Notes: generated from the letters alone by a model not told the origin. A stretch of 64,000 nucleotides of DNA from Proteiniphilum sp. X52 (GCF_003712195.1 NZ_RDSD01000007.1:62001-126000), one strand, 5' to 3'; counted from the first letter of the stretch, positions 34,308-44,007 are shown. Program-made: numbers and translations.

Positions 34308-35885
34308 TTAAAACCTGTACCCTAAAGTAAGCAATCCTCTGATAGAATTGTTTTTCAGGGAGAAGGGAGCCGCATCCACTTCAAGCGCGTCATTGATATA
34401 ATAGTTGGGGAAAGGATAGAGATCGTCTTTTTGCGTTTTATAGACAATCGCCATATCAAGATAGAAATTCCTGTTGAAACGGTATCCCAATCCTCCGGTA
34501 AAGTAATGAGTGTCGCCTTCTATACGGTGTATAGTATTTGAACCGGCAATGAGCGCATCACCGAGTCTCACCAGATCAGCATCATAAGGGTTTTGCATCC
34601 ATGCATATCCCAACCGGCCGGAGAATTGGGGAGTAATACGGTATTCCATCCCCGCTTTCACGGTCGATGCCATCTTGTGATCCTTCGAAATGATTTCGTT
34701 ATCGCCATCATACCAGGCAGGATCGTTCGAAGAGTTGGAAGGAAGCTTCAATTTCATCTTACTGTAATCCACCAATTCATAATCCAGGCTGGCAATAAAA
34801 TTATTACCCAAGACGGTTGCCACGCTGGCTACTATCTTTCCGGGGGTCTTCAAATCGTAATCGTTATAAAAGTTGGCTGAATGGATACCCCCTTCTTCAT
34901 AACCCACGTCATAAGAGGGGAGATATGATTCGATATTTTCCAGCATTTCGGCCTGATAAGTCTCCGACAAGGCATACCAGGTAGGTGTATGCCAAGCCAG
35001 GCCGAACCGCAAAGAGTGCACCGGCCGGTAGATCGCTCCCACCTTGGCACCCACTCCCGCACCTTTGACAGTCATCCAATTGTTCAAGGTGTATCCACCA
35101 TCGTTAAAATCTTCATCAAAACGCGAATCGAGACTATAAAATATGTCCTTGATAGAAAGCGACACACCGAGGTTCAGCACATGATTGATAGTAGTTCCCA
35201 CGGTGAAATCATAATTATCTATATAACCTCTTTCACGCGTGTCGATCCCGGCGAACGCTCTCTCTCCCTTCATATTCAACGGAATAAGATTTCTCCCACC
35301 CTGATCGGGATTAAGAAGGAACGCATTACGTCCAAGCACCGGCAACCATGGCTGTGACAAGAACGGGTCATACTCATTTTCAATCCATTTCAGGTCATCC
35401 GGACTCTTGATAATCCCATCATTCAATTTTCCCTGGTAGTCATTGTAAATATAATCGAGCAGGGTACCCCGGGAGTCTCCCCTCGCTGAAACCTTTTTAT
35501 CGAACGATTTCAACTTATTGTAAGAGAATCCGAAGTTGATCAGCGGCATCACGTCGTTTCTCAACGGGAAGTAACCCACAAATCCGATATTATCTATGTT
35601 GAAATCGGTTCTATTGGCTTTCTGGTCTCCCACAACCGAACCCTCTTTCATCAGATTCATCGTACCCGTCACTTCGGAGCTACGGTACACTGCTATGCCG
35701 GCAGGATTAACGGAGACACCGGTCATGTCGCCCCCCAAGGCGCCGAAGGCTCCCCCCATCGACATAGCGCGGGCGGTCCCGTGGAGATCTTCCCGTGAAA
35801 ATCGCAAGGCGTCGATCTCACTCTGGGCAAACAGGGGTGCCGTGAACACGAATAATGAAAAAAGAATATAAGTGATCTTCTTCAT
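34308..35885 (-). CDS. OmpP1/FadL-family outer membrane transport protein
   Basis: 525 aa outer-membrane beta-barrel with a signal peptide cut after PLFAQ (about residue 21). Features of the FadL group: the N-terminal plug SREDLHGTARAMSMGGAFGA followed by GDMTGVSVNPAGIAVYR, many alternating barrel strands, and a C-terminal strand ending in an aromatic (LLTLGYRF). Such proteins carry hydrophobic compounds across the outer membrane; the ligand here is unknown. It starts 30 bp after the Trp/Tyr-rich protein gene, so they probably share a transcript that ends at the terminator at 34251. Confidence 0.93.
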   Translation of the reverse strand: MKKITYILFSLFVFTAPLFAQSEIDALRFSREDLHGTARAMSMGGAFGALGGDMTGVSVNPAGIAVYRSSEVTGTMNLMKEGSVVGDQKANRTDFNIDNIGFVGYFPLRNDVMPLINFGFSYNKLKSFDKKVSARGDSRGTLLDYIYNDYQGKLNDGIIKSPDDLKWIENEYDPFLSQPWLPVLGRNAFLLNPDQGGRNLIPLNMKGERAFAGIDTRERGYIDNYDFTVGTTINHVLNLGVSLSIKDIFYSLDSRFDEDFNDGGYTLNNWMTVKGAGVGAKVGAIYRPVHSLRFGLAWHTPTWYALSETYQAEMLENIESYLPSYDVGYEEGGIHSANFYNDYDLKTPGKIVASVATVLGNNFIASLDYELVDYSKMKLKLPSNSSNDPAWYDGDNEIISKDHKMASTVKAGMEYRITPQFSGRLGYAWMQNPYDADLVRLGDALIAGSNTIHRIEGDTHYFTGGLGYRFNRNFYLDMAIVYKTQKDDLYPFPNYYINDALEVDAAPFSLKNNSIRGLLTLGYRF

Positions 35886-35915
35886 AATGATTTAGCATTT
35901 AATTATTTCACCATT

Positions 35916-37271
35916 TTATCTGCGACCTCCACTACGTCCGCTACTTCCACTACTCCCACTGGAACTGCGCCCGCTACTGCTACCGCCTCCAAAGGAACCG
36001 GAAGAAGAACTGCTCCTGCTGGGCGTGGAATAGGTGGAAGAACTCCGGGTCGTCGAACTGCTTGTCGACGGGGTTGAATAGTTGTCATTGCTCCGGCTGG
36101 GAGTGCTTTGATAAGAGGAACGCGACGGTGTTGTCGTACTTCTTTGATAAGTCGAACTGCTTCTTGAAGGAGTAACCGCATTTCTTTCGTAACTCCTCGA
36201 TGAGCTTCGGCCGCTGTTATATGTATCTGACGAGCGGGTAGATTGGGTATTCCGGTCGATCGAACTTGACCTGGAGCCGGTAGTAGCCGAACGGTTGATT
36301 ACCTGTCCATTTCTGGAATCATATACTCTGCCTGAGCTATCGACGATTCTTGTTCTTGGAGTAGTAGCGTTGCTTCTGCCCACGCCGGCGCTACTTCTTC
36401 CGGAAACCGCACTTCTAGAAGATGCGGTCGTAGTATTTCTTCCTGACACAGCGCTACGGGTACCACTTCTTGACGACCTGCCCGAGACATTTGCCATTGA
36501 GGCATTTCTATTGGTCGCGGCACTCCCTCTGTAAGTACCGGTACTTCTTCCGGTACGGTTATGGGTCAGGCTGCTGTAATATCCGTCATAAAAGCCGTGA
36601 TGGTAACCGCCGCCCCAATATCCGCCATAATACCAGGGATCATACCAACCGCCATAATACCACGGTGAGTACCATCTGCTGTAGTACCACGGGCTATGCC
36701 AGCCGTAATACCAGGGTGAGTACCATCTGCTATAATACCAGGGACTACCCCAGCCGTACCAGCCGCCATAACCATAATACCAGGGATCGTACCATGGGTC
36801 ATACCAAGGATAATAAGAGGAACCCCATCCCATACCATAGTATATATGGGTATTCCATCCGCGGTGGTTATAATTCCGATAGAGATCATCGCCCACATAG
36901 ACAATCACCTCATCCGCGCCGGTGATCTTGATGCTCGATTCCGGATCATGGAACCGGACGATCCGGTCGGTGTATGCATACTCTTCATAATTATCCTGAT
37001 CCTGTTCATCGACAGTATCGGTTGCTAACACGTTGCCGCGACCTCGACGATTATACTCATCGATATCCCTGCCGTTGGCCCTCACTTCCATGCGCGACGC
37101 GTCACCCTGCACGATCACCACTTTTTTCTTTTGCGGTTCTTCGGCTTTCTTCTGAACCGTTACCGGTTCTTTTTGAGTAGGATCAGCATAAATATCATCC
37201 CATTCCTGGGCGAAACCGAACAATGGTACAGCAACCAGCAAAACCGTTAGTAAGTTTTTTATAGTTTTCAT
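35916..37271 (-). CDS. Exported Trp/Tyr/Pro repeat protein with Ser/Arg-rich tail
   Basis: 451 aa, no family recognised. Signal peptide cut after GFAQ (about 22). Three parts: an acidic/basic region (23-135) with a small beta segment IKITGADEVIVYVGDD; a very aromatic repeat (about 140-235) built on SPWYYSRWYSPWYYG, YDPWYY and GGYWGGGY units; and a 215-residue tail almost made of Ser, Thr, Arg, Gly and Asn with SGRSSRSG and TPSRSS repeats. The tail should be disordered and strongly basic. It may be a cell-surface or matrix-like protein. It is upstream of, and spaced 30 bp from, the FadL-like gene. Confidence 0.85.
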   Translation of the reverse strand: MKTIKNLLTVLLVAVPLFGFAQEWDDIYADPTQKEPVTVQKKAEEPQKKKVVIVQGDASRMEVRANGRDIDEYNRRGRGNVLATDTVDEQDQDNYEEYAYTDRIVRFHDPESSIKITGADEVIVYVGDDLYRNYNHRGWNTHIYYGMGWGSSYYPWYDPWYDPWYYGYGGWYGWGSPWYYSRWYSPWYYGWHSPWYYSRWYSPWYYGGWYDPWYYGGYWGGGYHHGFYDGYYSSLTHNRTGRSTGTYRGSAATNRNASMANVSGRSSRSGTRSAVSGRNTTTASSRSAVSGRSSAGVGRSNATTPRTRIVDSSGRVYDSRNGQVINRSATTGSRSSSIDRNTQSTRSSDTYNSGRSSSRSYERNAVTPSRSSSTYQRSTTTPSRSSYQSTPSRSNDNYSTPSTSSSTTRSSSTYSTPSRSSSSSGSFGGGSSSGRSSSGSSGSSGRSGGRR

Positions 37272-37404
37272 CGTTTCTCCCTCTTTATATTTGTTTGTAA
37301 ATAATTTTATCTGTCATCATCTATGACTCAGAAACTTCGGAAAAGTTTAAAAACAGGTGCGCTCAAATAAGTCTATTCGGTCCCTTCCGAAGCACACTGA
37401 TACA

Positions 37405-37412
37405 CAAATATA
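37405..37412 (-). promoter_or_regulatory. -7-like element upstream of the aromatic repeat protein
   Basis: TATATTTG on the - strand, 134 bp before the start at 37271; no -33 at correct spacing. Weak. Confidence 0.25.
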
Positions 37413-37493
37413 GCAAATGTCTCGCAATAAAGATGTATACGGTAAAAAAACGCTGCACCCGTTTAGGTTAAAAAAACAAAACTGCCAGTTTGA

Positions 37494-38252
37494 TCAGACT
37501 GATATTTCCAAACCATCATATGCCAGAAAGACCTGTGGCGGGAGTTCCTCCTCCACTTTGGCATGGGTGCCGATTTCATGGCTCATATGTGTCAGATAAG
37601 CGGTTTTCGGTTTTATCTTGTCTATCATTTTCAATGCCTGATCCAAAGTTTGGTGTGAAATATGTTCTGTTTTCCTGAGTGCGCTCACCACCAGCGTATC
37701 CACATCTTCCAGTTTCCTCAGTTCAGTTTCCTCCATCGACTTCATATCAGTCAGGTATGCGAAATTCCGTATCCGGAATCCCAGGATAGGCAAGTTGTAA
37801 TGCATGACCCGGATAGGGGTCACAGTAACTGTTCCTATCTGAAAATCCTTGTCGGCACTGATCGGCCTGACGGTAAGGTTGGGCACTCCACTGTATTTAT
37901 ATTCCGCAAAACAGTAGGGTAATCTCTCTCTGAGAGCCTTCTCCAGACGTCGCTCCATATAGAGGTCCACCGGCCCGAAAACGGAGAACGGACGTAAATC
38001 ATCAATTCCTCCCACGTGATCATAATGCTCATGCGTGAGGAGGATCCCATCTATTTTTTCGAGCGGGAAGGGTAGCATCTGCTGTCTGAAGTCGGGTGAG
38101 CAGTCGATCATCAGCATTTTGTGATCAATCTCGATCCTCACCGATGTGCGGAGTCGCCTGTCCCTCGGGTCAGCTGAATGGCAGACTTCACATCCGCATC
38201 CGATTTGCGGGACACCGGTGGAGGTACCCGTACCCAGAAATCTCACTTTCAT
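37494..38252 (-). CDS. PhnP-like metallo-beta-lactamase-fold hydrolase
   Basis: Cytosolic MBL-fold phosphodiesterase-like enzyme, 252 aa. Start KVRFLGTGTSTGVPQIGCGC matches the PhnP/RNase Z-like group; three Cys (19, 21, 24) may hold a structural zinc as in PhnP. The catalytic metal site THEHYDHVGG gives His74, His76, Asp78 and His79, and a later His is in YLTHMSHEIGTH. It could be a cyclic phosphate phosphodiesterase; no phn genes are nearby. The terminator at 38267 separates it from the SPOR gene upstream. Confidence 0.9.
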   Translation of the reverse strand: MKVRFLGTGTSTGVPQIGCGCEVCHSADPRDRRLRTSVRIEIDHKMLMIDCSPDFRQQMLPFPLEKIDGILLTHEHYDHVGGIDDLRPFSVFGPVDLYMERRLEKALRERLPYCFAEYKYSGVPNLTVRPISADKDFQIGTVTVTPIRVMHYNLPILGFRIRNFAYLTDMKSMEETELRKLEDVDTLVVSALRKTEHISHQTLDQALKMIDKIKPKTAYLTHMSHEIGTHAKVEEELPPQVFLAYDGLEISV

Positions 38253-38266
38253 ATGACAAGTTTAAG

Positions 38267-38299
38267 AAAAAAGCCGCCTCATTCTCTGAAATGGGCAGC
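38267..38299 (-). terminator. Terminator of the SPOR lipoprotein gene
   Basis: On the - strand GCTGCCCAT (38299-38291) pairs with ATGAGGCGGC (38282-38273, one bulged A), followed by six T (38272-38267). It starts 68 bp after the SPOR stop at 38367. Confidence 0.7.
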
Positions 38300-38366
38300 T
38301 TTCGGTTTGTATATTATATCAATTCAATACAAAGCAGGAGTGAATATAAAGTGTAAAGCCAAAAGA

Positions 38367-38879
38367 TCAATATTCTCTTTCCAAAATCCAAAGATCGTTG
38401 AAAGGCACTCCGTAGGTTCTTTTCAGGTATTCCGTATCTCCTTTGGCCGAGTAAGCGCGGTATATCTCATCGCGTCTGGCTGCCGCTTGTGCCTTGTCAT
38501 CATAGCTGGCAACGATCACGCGGTACATCCCTTGTTCATTCTGTGCCAGGATTACCGAATGTCCTTCATTCTCCATGCGATTTTTCAATGACTCGGCGTT
38601 CAACTTCACACTCAGTGAGGCGATCACCACACTAAATTTCTTCAATCCCGCGGCATCGGTCGGATAAACCGGTTCCACCTTCTCTTTTCTTACCGAAACC
38701 TCTACAGGAGGAAGGGGACTGGCATCTTTTACCACTGTGGTGGGCTGAGACGCAGTTTGTTGCATTTCTCTTTCTTTGGCTGCTTCATACACTTGTTTAT
38801 AAGCGCTTTGCTTGGGTTTGCAGGATACCCCGAGAAGCAGCAGGGTTACTAAAACCAATGCGTAATGGATTTTTTTCAT
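38367..38879 (-). CDS. SPOR-domain lipoprotein
   Basis: 170 aa from ATG 38879 (MKKIHYALVL); the frame is open nine codons further, but that extension would spoil the signal peptide. Lipoprotein signal with Cys near residue 20 (LLGVSC). A Pro/Val-rich linker leads to a C-terminal SPOR domain: KKFSVVIASLSVKLNAESLKNRM and YRVIVASYDDKAQAAARRDEI. SPOR domains bind denuded septal peptidoglycan, so it probably acts in the periplasm at division sites or the cell wall. The end WILEREY is typical of Bacteroidetes members. Confidence 0.92.
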   Translation of the reverse strand: MKKIHYALVLVTLLLLGVSCKPKQSAYKQVYEAAKEREMQQTASQPTTVVKDASPLPPVEVSVRKEKVEPVYPTDAAGLKKFSVVIASLSVKLNAESLKNRMENEGHSVILAQNEQGMYRVIVASYDDKAQAAARRDEIYRAYSAKGDTEYLKRTYGVPFNDLWILEREY

Positions 38880-38965
38880 GCCTGTTCGCTTTATTAAATT
38901 GTTCAATTACCTTTAGACTATTTCTGTGATCGCATAATCAAAGCAAACTTTGTTTCCGCCGTTGC

Positions 38966-38982
38966 TTAACGAAATAGTTCAT
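38966..38982 (+). repeat. Dispersed AACGAAAACGTTCA motif, copy 3
   Basis: CTTAACGAAATAGTTCA with the same upstream context as the copies at 12657 and 54640 (CAAA...TTTGT about 20 bp before). It is in the gap between the divergent SPOR promoter region and the DUF4382 3' end. Confidence 0.5.
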
Positions 38983-39038
38983 TTCTCAAATCAACTCGCT
39001 ATTCGTGTATAATTTTGTATTATCACGAAATCTTGCAA

Positions 39039-39046
39039 CAAAGATA
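39039..39046 (-). promoter_or_regulatory. Candidate -7 element of the SPOR gene
   Basis: TATCTTTG on the - strand, but 160 bp before the start; the dispersed motif copy 3 would lie in the leader. Confidence 0.3.
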
Positions 39047-39094
39047 ATAAAGATGCCTATGATTGCACCTTTGTCTGTGTGAAAATAAATTAAA

Positions 39095-39940
39095 TCACTC
39101 CCCTGACAGACGCTTTAACCGGATCGGTTTGGTAGGGATGTTGAAGGTCTCTCCCTGTTTAACGGTGACGACGACTACCGTATCGCTGAAGTTCGCCTGC
39201 GGATCGGGAACAAAGTGTACTTCCCAATCGCCCTCTTTTAACCCCATAAACTGGAACATGAGCATTTGGTCGCCGAGATTTTCCCTCTCGGGAAGGGAGA
39301 GAAAAGTATCCTTTTCCTGTATGACTTTCACGTATGGATTGGCTTCAAGAGGGGCCACATACCCCCGCAATTTTCCACCAAAGACCTCGGGAAAAGCTCT
39401 TGCCACCGGATAGAGATAATTGTCACCCTTTTCCGTCTTCACCACGGAAAGGGCGGCATTGAGGTCGATCACCATACTGGAGATAGTGTTGAGCCGCATT
39501 TCCATTTTCACAGCATCAATAATCACTCCTTCTTCCAGTTCAGAGGGGATATGCAACGGTATGATCGAGTCGGTATTGGTTCTTAGCAGATTGTCATTTC
39601 CAAATACCAATTTGATTTGCTGTAATTCCGTACCTGCGGGGACATATTGATCTACCAATTGCACTGTTTTCCCATTCCTTAGCTTAAGAACATCATATCT
39701 GCTTCCGGAAAACTTAAGGGAGACCCACTTCCCTTCCTGACTGGCAGTATCCACCAGAAAAACTGACACCTCCCTGATATCCACGTAAAATTCCTTTATT
39801 ACCAGTGAAGCAGCATCCGTCAATTTGAGACGCAGGCGGGAAGCATTGGCGCTGGGATCGTCACTCTCACATGCCTGCCATGAAAATGAAAATAAAAGCA
39901 CTGTGGTGAGCAGAATATATCGAAAAGGCCTGTGGCGCAT
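39095..39940 (-). CDS. DUF4382 lipoprotein
   Basis: 281 aa with a lipoprotein signal (SWQAC, Cys24). The DUF4382 domain follows: RLRLKLTDAASLVIKEFYVDIREVSVF... then LLRLRNGKTVQLVDQYVPAGTELQQIKLVFG. These are beta-sandwich surface proteins of unknown role, common in marine and gut Bacteroidetes. The C-terminal half looks like another carboxypeptidase-regulatory-like sandwich (DWEVHFVPDPQANFSDT). The promoter at 39974-40007 fits. Confidence 0.88.
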   Translation of the reverse strand: MRHRPFRYILLTTVLLFSFSWQACESDDPSANASRLRLKLTDAASLVIKEFYVDIREVSVFLVDTASQEGKWVSLKFSGSRYDVLKLRNGKTVQLVDQYVPAGTELQQIKLVFGNDNLLRTNTDSIIPLHIPSELEEGVIIDAVKMEMRLNTISSMVIDLNAALSVVKTEKGDNYLYPVARAFPEVFGGKLRGYVAPLEANPYVKVIQEKDTFLSLPERENLGDQMLMFQFMGLKEGDWEVHFVPDPQANFSDTVVVVTVKQGETFNIPTKPIRLKRLSGE

Positions 39941-39973
39941 ATTGTCAACTCCTTTTTAATGATACTTGAACCA

Positions 39974-40007
39974 CAAAATTACACAAATCCCCATCCCGAG
40001 GCCACAA
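39974..40007 (-). promoter_or_regulatory. DUF4382 promoter
   Basis: On the - strand TTTG (40007-40004), a 22-nt spacer and TAATTTTG (39981-39974), 34 bp before the start. Confidence 0.45.
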
Positions 40008-40112
40008 AAAACAATTAATTTTCATGAATTTCCCAAAAACAAATCTTTTTCATATCTGTTATATGAATGGGGAAAGTGGAAAAGTGGGAATCTAAAAGTG
40101 AAAGTAAATATT

Positions 40113-40254
40113 AGAACCAAGATTCAAGAGCCAAGAACCAAGACTTTTAAATTTCTTCACTTTCCAGTTCCAAGTTCTAAATTCTAAATTCTAAATTCTA
40201 AATTTCAAGTTCTAAGTTCTAAGTTCTAAGTTCCAAGTTCCAAGTTCCAAGTTC
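40113..40254. repeat. Heptamer arrays, 4 plus 12 units
   Basis: Four units of AGAACCA type (40113-40140), then, after 30 bp, twelve in-phase units drifting from CAAGTTC through TAAATTC and TAAGTTC back to CAAGTTC (40171-40254). They take up most of the 323-bp gap (39941-40263) upstream of the lipoprotein gene, leaving room for the DUF4382 promoter only. The ribosome binding site of the next gene must sit within the last 10 bp. Confidence 0.85.
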
Positions 40255-40263
40255 AACAATCTT

Positions 40264-40866
40264 ATGAAGAAAACTGACACATTCCTCTTTTTTATTTCTT
40301 TTCTGGTGATTTTTTTTATGACGGCATGCGATCAACAGCGTAAAAAGAATGACGGGAACAACGTTTCCCAATCTGAAACCGAGAATTCAAGTATTCCACC
40401 GCAGCAATCCCCCGAAGAATTGTTCGACCGCCTGTTGGCTTCCTTCGGCGACGATTGGATGGAAAGGGAAGCCGATCCCACTCTCTATCCGGAATATTAC
40501 GGTGGGGCTTTTATCAATAACAACGGCATGTTTGTGGTTGCGGTAACCGGCAACCGGGAGGAACACAAAAAACGTCTGTCGGAGATCCTCGGAACGGACA
40601 ACTTTAAGGTGGAGACCGTAGAATATTCCTACCGCCAGATGATGCGGGTGATGGATCGTATCGACGCTTTTCTGATGAACAACACTATCCCTGAAGATCA
40701 TCCACTGATGAGCCGTTTTGCCGGTGCCTATCCCGACGTGATGGAAAATCGGGTGAAAGTGCTCCTCACGAAAGTTGACGATACAACCATCCGGCTGTTC
40801 CAGAAAGACGTGGTGAACTCTCCCCTGGTGATTTTCGAACAGGGAAATCTGCCGGATTTAATGTGA
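40264..40866 (+). CDS. Lipoprotein of unknown function
   Basis: 200 aa, family not recognised. Lipoprotein signal with Cys22 (FFMTAC), then a charged, disordered linker (23-50) and a compact domain with FDRLLASFGDDWMEREADPT, FVVAVTGNREEHKKRLSEIL and VKVLLTKVDDTTIRLFQ. The alternating pattern suggests an alpha/beta fold. It stands between a heptamer array and the M16 peptidase gene on the same strand (190 bp apart), which has its own promoter. Confidence 0.8.
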   Translation: MKKTDTFLFFISFLVIFFMTACDQQRKKNDGNNVSQSETENSSIPPQQSPEELFDRLLASFGDDWMEREADPTLYPEYYGGAFINNNGMFVVAVTGNREEHKKRLSEILGTDNFKVETVEYSYRQMMRVMDRIDAFLMNNTIPEDHPLMSRFAGAYPDVMENRVKVLLTKVDDTTIRLFQKDVVNSPLVIFEQGNLPDLM

Positions 40867-40972
40867 AAAAGTATAGCCTGAAAATTTCAGCAACATCAAA
40901 ACAATCAGATCGATCTCCTATATAACTGTCTTTTTATTTCGTAATATTTATACATTCAGCAAAAACTTCATC

Positions 40973-40980
40973 TATCTTTG
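40973..40980 (+). promoter_or_regulatory. -7 element of the M16 peptidase gene
   Basis: TATCTTTG, exact, 76 bp upstream of the ATG at 41057; -33 unclear. Confidence 0.4.
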
Positions 40981-41056
40981 TACGACACAATCGTATTTCT
41001 TTCAAAAAATAACAGGGAAGAAAATCTATTAGAGAATTCATTAAAAATTTAAGCCA

Positions 41057-43972
41057 ATGAAAAAATCAGCAAAACTCTTCGCGTCGGTTGTTGCGCTTTT
41101 TTTCGCTACAACTCTTTTGGCGCAGAACGTATCGTACAGCTACGAAAGCGTTCCCAATGATCCGATCAACACGCGTATTTATACGCTGGACAACGGACTG
41201 AAAGTGTATATGAGTGTGAACCGGGAAACACCTCGCATACAAACCTTTATTGCTGTCCGCGTAGGGGGTAAAAATGACCCTGCCGAGACAACCGGGCTGG
41301 CACATTATTTTGAACATCTCATGTTTAAAGGAACCGATAAATTCGGCACACTGGATTATGAGAGGGAAAAGCCGCTGCTCGACGAAATCGAACGTCTCTT
41401 CGAAGTATATCGCAACACCACGGATGAAGATGCACGTAGAGCTATTTACCAGCAGATAGACAGTGTTTCGTACGAAGCGTCGAAACTGGCTATTCCCAAC
41501 GAGTATGATAAACTGATGTCGGCTATCGGGGCCACGGGAACCAATGCCTACACCGGTTTCGACATGACCGTCTACACAGACGACATTCCATCGAACCAGG
41601 TGGAGAACTGGGCGAAGATACAGGCGGAACGTTTTCAGAACAGTGTGATCCGGGGATTCCATACCGAGCTCGAAACCGTGTATGAAGAGAAAAACATGTC
41701 GCTCACGCAAGACGGTCGCAAAGTCTATGAAAAAATGCTGGCCACGCTCTTTCCCCACCACCCCTATGGCACCCAAACAGTGCTGGGGTCGCAGGAGCAC
41801 TTGAAAAATCCTTCCATCACCAACATCAAGGAGTATTACAAAACCTATTATGTACCCAATAATATGGCTGTCTGCCTTGCCGGTGATTTCGATCCTGATG
41901 AGATGATCAGGATCATCGACACCCATTTCGGCGGCATGAAACCCAACAGGAACCTGCCACCTCTGCCTGTCACTCATGCACAAGAAGCTACGGAACCGGT
42001 CTCGGTTGAAGTGCTCGGCTTGGAAGCGGCCAACGTTTCGCTGGGTTGGCGCTTCCCCGGATCGGCAAGCCAGGAGAAAGACCTGCTCGACATCATCAGC
42101 CTGATCATGAACAACGGACAGGCAGGCCTTGTCGACCTGAACCTGATCCAGCAACAAAAAGTGCTCTCGGCTTATGCCGGGCTTTACAGCATGAGCGATT
42201 ACTGCGCATTCGTCATGGGTGCCCATCCCAAACAGGGACAAACGCTGGAGGAAGCCCGCGATTTACTGTTAGGACAGATCGATAAACTGAAGAAGGGGGA
42301 ATTTTCGGAAGAACTTATCTCCGCATCGGTCAACAACCTGAAATTAAGCCAGATGCGACGGATAGAGAGTAATGCGGGGCGTGCCAACTGGTTCGTGAGC
42401 ACTTTTATCAACCGACTGGACTGGAAAGACCAAGTCGACCGTTTAGACCGCCTCGCACGGATCACAAAACAAGATGTGGTTAATTTTGCCAATGCCTATT
42501 TTAAAGAGAATTACGCTGTGATCTACAAACGCGAAGGCAAGGATCCCAACGAGCTGAAGATCGCCAAGCCGCAGATCACCCCTATCGTGATGAACCGCGA
42601 TGCCCGCAGTCAATTCCTACTCGGGGTACAACAGTCGGAAGTGAAACCCATCGAACCGGTATTTCTCGATTTTGAAAAAGACCTGAAGAAGCTGGAAGCC
42701 AGATCAGATATCCCCGTACTGTATAAACAAAATGTGAACAACGGCCTTTTCAGCCTGATCTATGTCTTCGACATGGGGAATAATACCGATAAAGCCATCG
42801 GTACGGCGTTCGAATACATGAGATATCTCGGCACTTCGACCAAATCGCCCGAAGAGATCAAAACGGCATTTTACAACCTGGCATGTTCTTTCGGAGTATA
42901 TCCCGGCAGTGAACGGGTATATGTTATGCTCAGCGGTTTGGCTGAAAACATGAACCAAGCGTTGGACCTCTTTGAAGAACTGCTGGCCGACGCCCAGGTG
43001 AATCCCGAGGCCTATGCCAACCTGACTGAAGATATCCTTAAAAAGCGTAACGATGCAAAACTGAATCAGGGTCAGAACTTCAACAAATTATTGCACTACG
43101 CCATCTGGGGGCCGGATTCACCCGACAAGAATGTCCTTTCCGAGGCAGAGCTCAATACCATGGATCCCGAAGAACTGGTGGCAAGGATCAGGCGACTCAA
43201 TCATTTTGAACATCGCATCCTCTATTACGGGCCGGACAGCGAGAGCCAATTCCTTAGCACTCTCGATAAATTGCACCGTGTTCCCGATACCCTGACTCCC
43301 GTACCGAAAGACGACCGCTTCAAACAGGAGCCGATAAGGGAGAAGAAGGTATACCTCGCCAAATACGACGCCAAACAGATATATATGGCAATGGTGGCCA
43401 ATGACGGGATTGTATACGATCCGGCCATCGAGCCTATCCGGGAGATGTACAATGAATACTTCAGCGGCAACATGAACTCCATTGTATTTCAGGAGATGCG
43501 GGAATCGCGCGGCCTTGCCTATTCGGCCTATGCCTACCTGATGTCTCCCTCGAAACTGAATCGCCCCTATATCTTACGGGCTTTTATTGCCACGCAGAAC
43601 GATAAGATGGACGATGCGCTGAAAGCATTCCACCAGATACTGGATGAGATGCCCGAATCGGAAAATGCCTTTAATCTGGCAAAAGAGGGCCTGATCACCC
43701 GGCTGCGTACCGATCGCATCACCAAGGAAAATATACTCTGGGCTTATGTCAACGCGCAGGATCTCGGATTAAATACCGACAGGCGGAAAGAACTATATCA
43801 ACAAGCACAAAGCATGACACTGTCCAATGTGAAAGCATTCCAGGAAAAATGGGTCAAGAACCGCACCTATGCTTACTGCATCCTGGGCAACGAGGAAGAA
43901 CTCGACCTGCAACAACTCGAGACCTATGGTCCTCTCATACGGCTCTCACAGGAGGATATTTTCGGCTTTTGA
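41057..43972 (+). CDS. M16-family zinc metallopeptidase (pitrilysin-like)
   Basis: 971 aa, two tandem M16 halves as in single-chain members, with a signal peptide (cut near LLAQ, residue 23). The inverted zinc motif HxxEH is HYFEHLMFKGT with His83, Glu86 and His87; the third ligand Glu comes from HTELETVYEEKNM. The second half is inactive as usual, and carries the RESRGLAYSAYAYL substrate-binding Arg-Tyr segment. It would degrade peptides in the periplasm or at the surface. A single gene, ended by the hairpin at 44008. Confidence 0.95.
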   Translation: MKKSAKLFASVVALFFATTLLAQNVSYSYESVPNDPINTRIYTLDNGLKVYMSVNRETPRIQTFIAVRVGGKNDPAETTGLAHYFEHLMFKGTDKFGTLDYEREKPLLDEIERLFEVYRNTTDEDARRAIYQQIDSVSYEASKLAIPNEYDKLMSAIGATGTNAYTGFDMTVYTDDIPSNQVENWAKIQAERFQNSVIRGFHTELETVYEEKNMSLTQDGRKVYEKMLATLFPHHPYGTQTVLGSQEHLKNPSITNIKEYYKTYYVPNNMAVCLAGDFDPDEMIRIIDTHFGGMKPNRNLPPLPVTHAQEATEPVSVEVLGLEAANVSLGWRFPGSASQEKDLLDIISLIMNNGQAGLVDLNLIQQQKVLSAYAGLYSMSDYCAFVMGAHPKQGQTLEEARDLLLGQIDKLKKGEFSEELISASVNNLKLSQMRRIESNAGRANWFVSTFINRLDWKDQVDRLDRLARITKQDVVNFANAYFKENYAVIYKREGKDPNELKIAKPQITPIVMNRDARSQFLLGVQQSEVKPIEPVFLDFEKDLKKLEARSDIPVLYKQNVNNGLFSLIYVFDMGNNTDKAIGTAFEYMRYLGTSTKSPEEIKTAFYNLACSFGVYPGSERVYVMLSGLAENMNQALDLFEELLADAQVNPEAYANLTEDILKKRNDAKLNQGQNFNKLLHYAIWGPDSPDKNVLSEAELNTMDPEELVARIRRLNHFEHRILYYGPDSESQFLSTLDKLHRVPDTLTPVPKDDRFKQEPIREKKVYLAKYDAKQIYMAMVANDGIVYDPAIEPIREMYNEYFSGNMNSIVFQEMRESRGLAYSAYAYLMSPSKLNRPYILRAFIATQNDKMDDALKAFHQILDEMPESENAFNLAKEGLITRLRTDRITKENILWAYVNAQDLGLNTDRRKELYQQAQSMTLSNVKAFQEKWVKNRTYAYCILGNEEELDLQQLETYGPLIRLSQEDIFGF

Positions 43973-44007
43973 CATACCGCCACGGTTTACGTGCAGATAA
44001 AACAGGA

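Noticed and set aside
37417-37678. Short + strand frames upstream of the PhnP-like gene end
   Set aside because: They overlap the 3' end of a clear - strand gene and lack family or signal features.
41066-42241. 391-aa open frame on the - strand
   Set aside because: Shadow of the M16 peptidase gene; rich in His, Cys and Arg as antisense frames often are.
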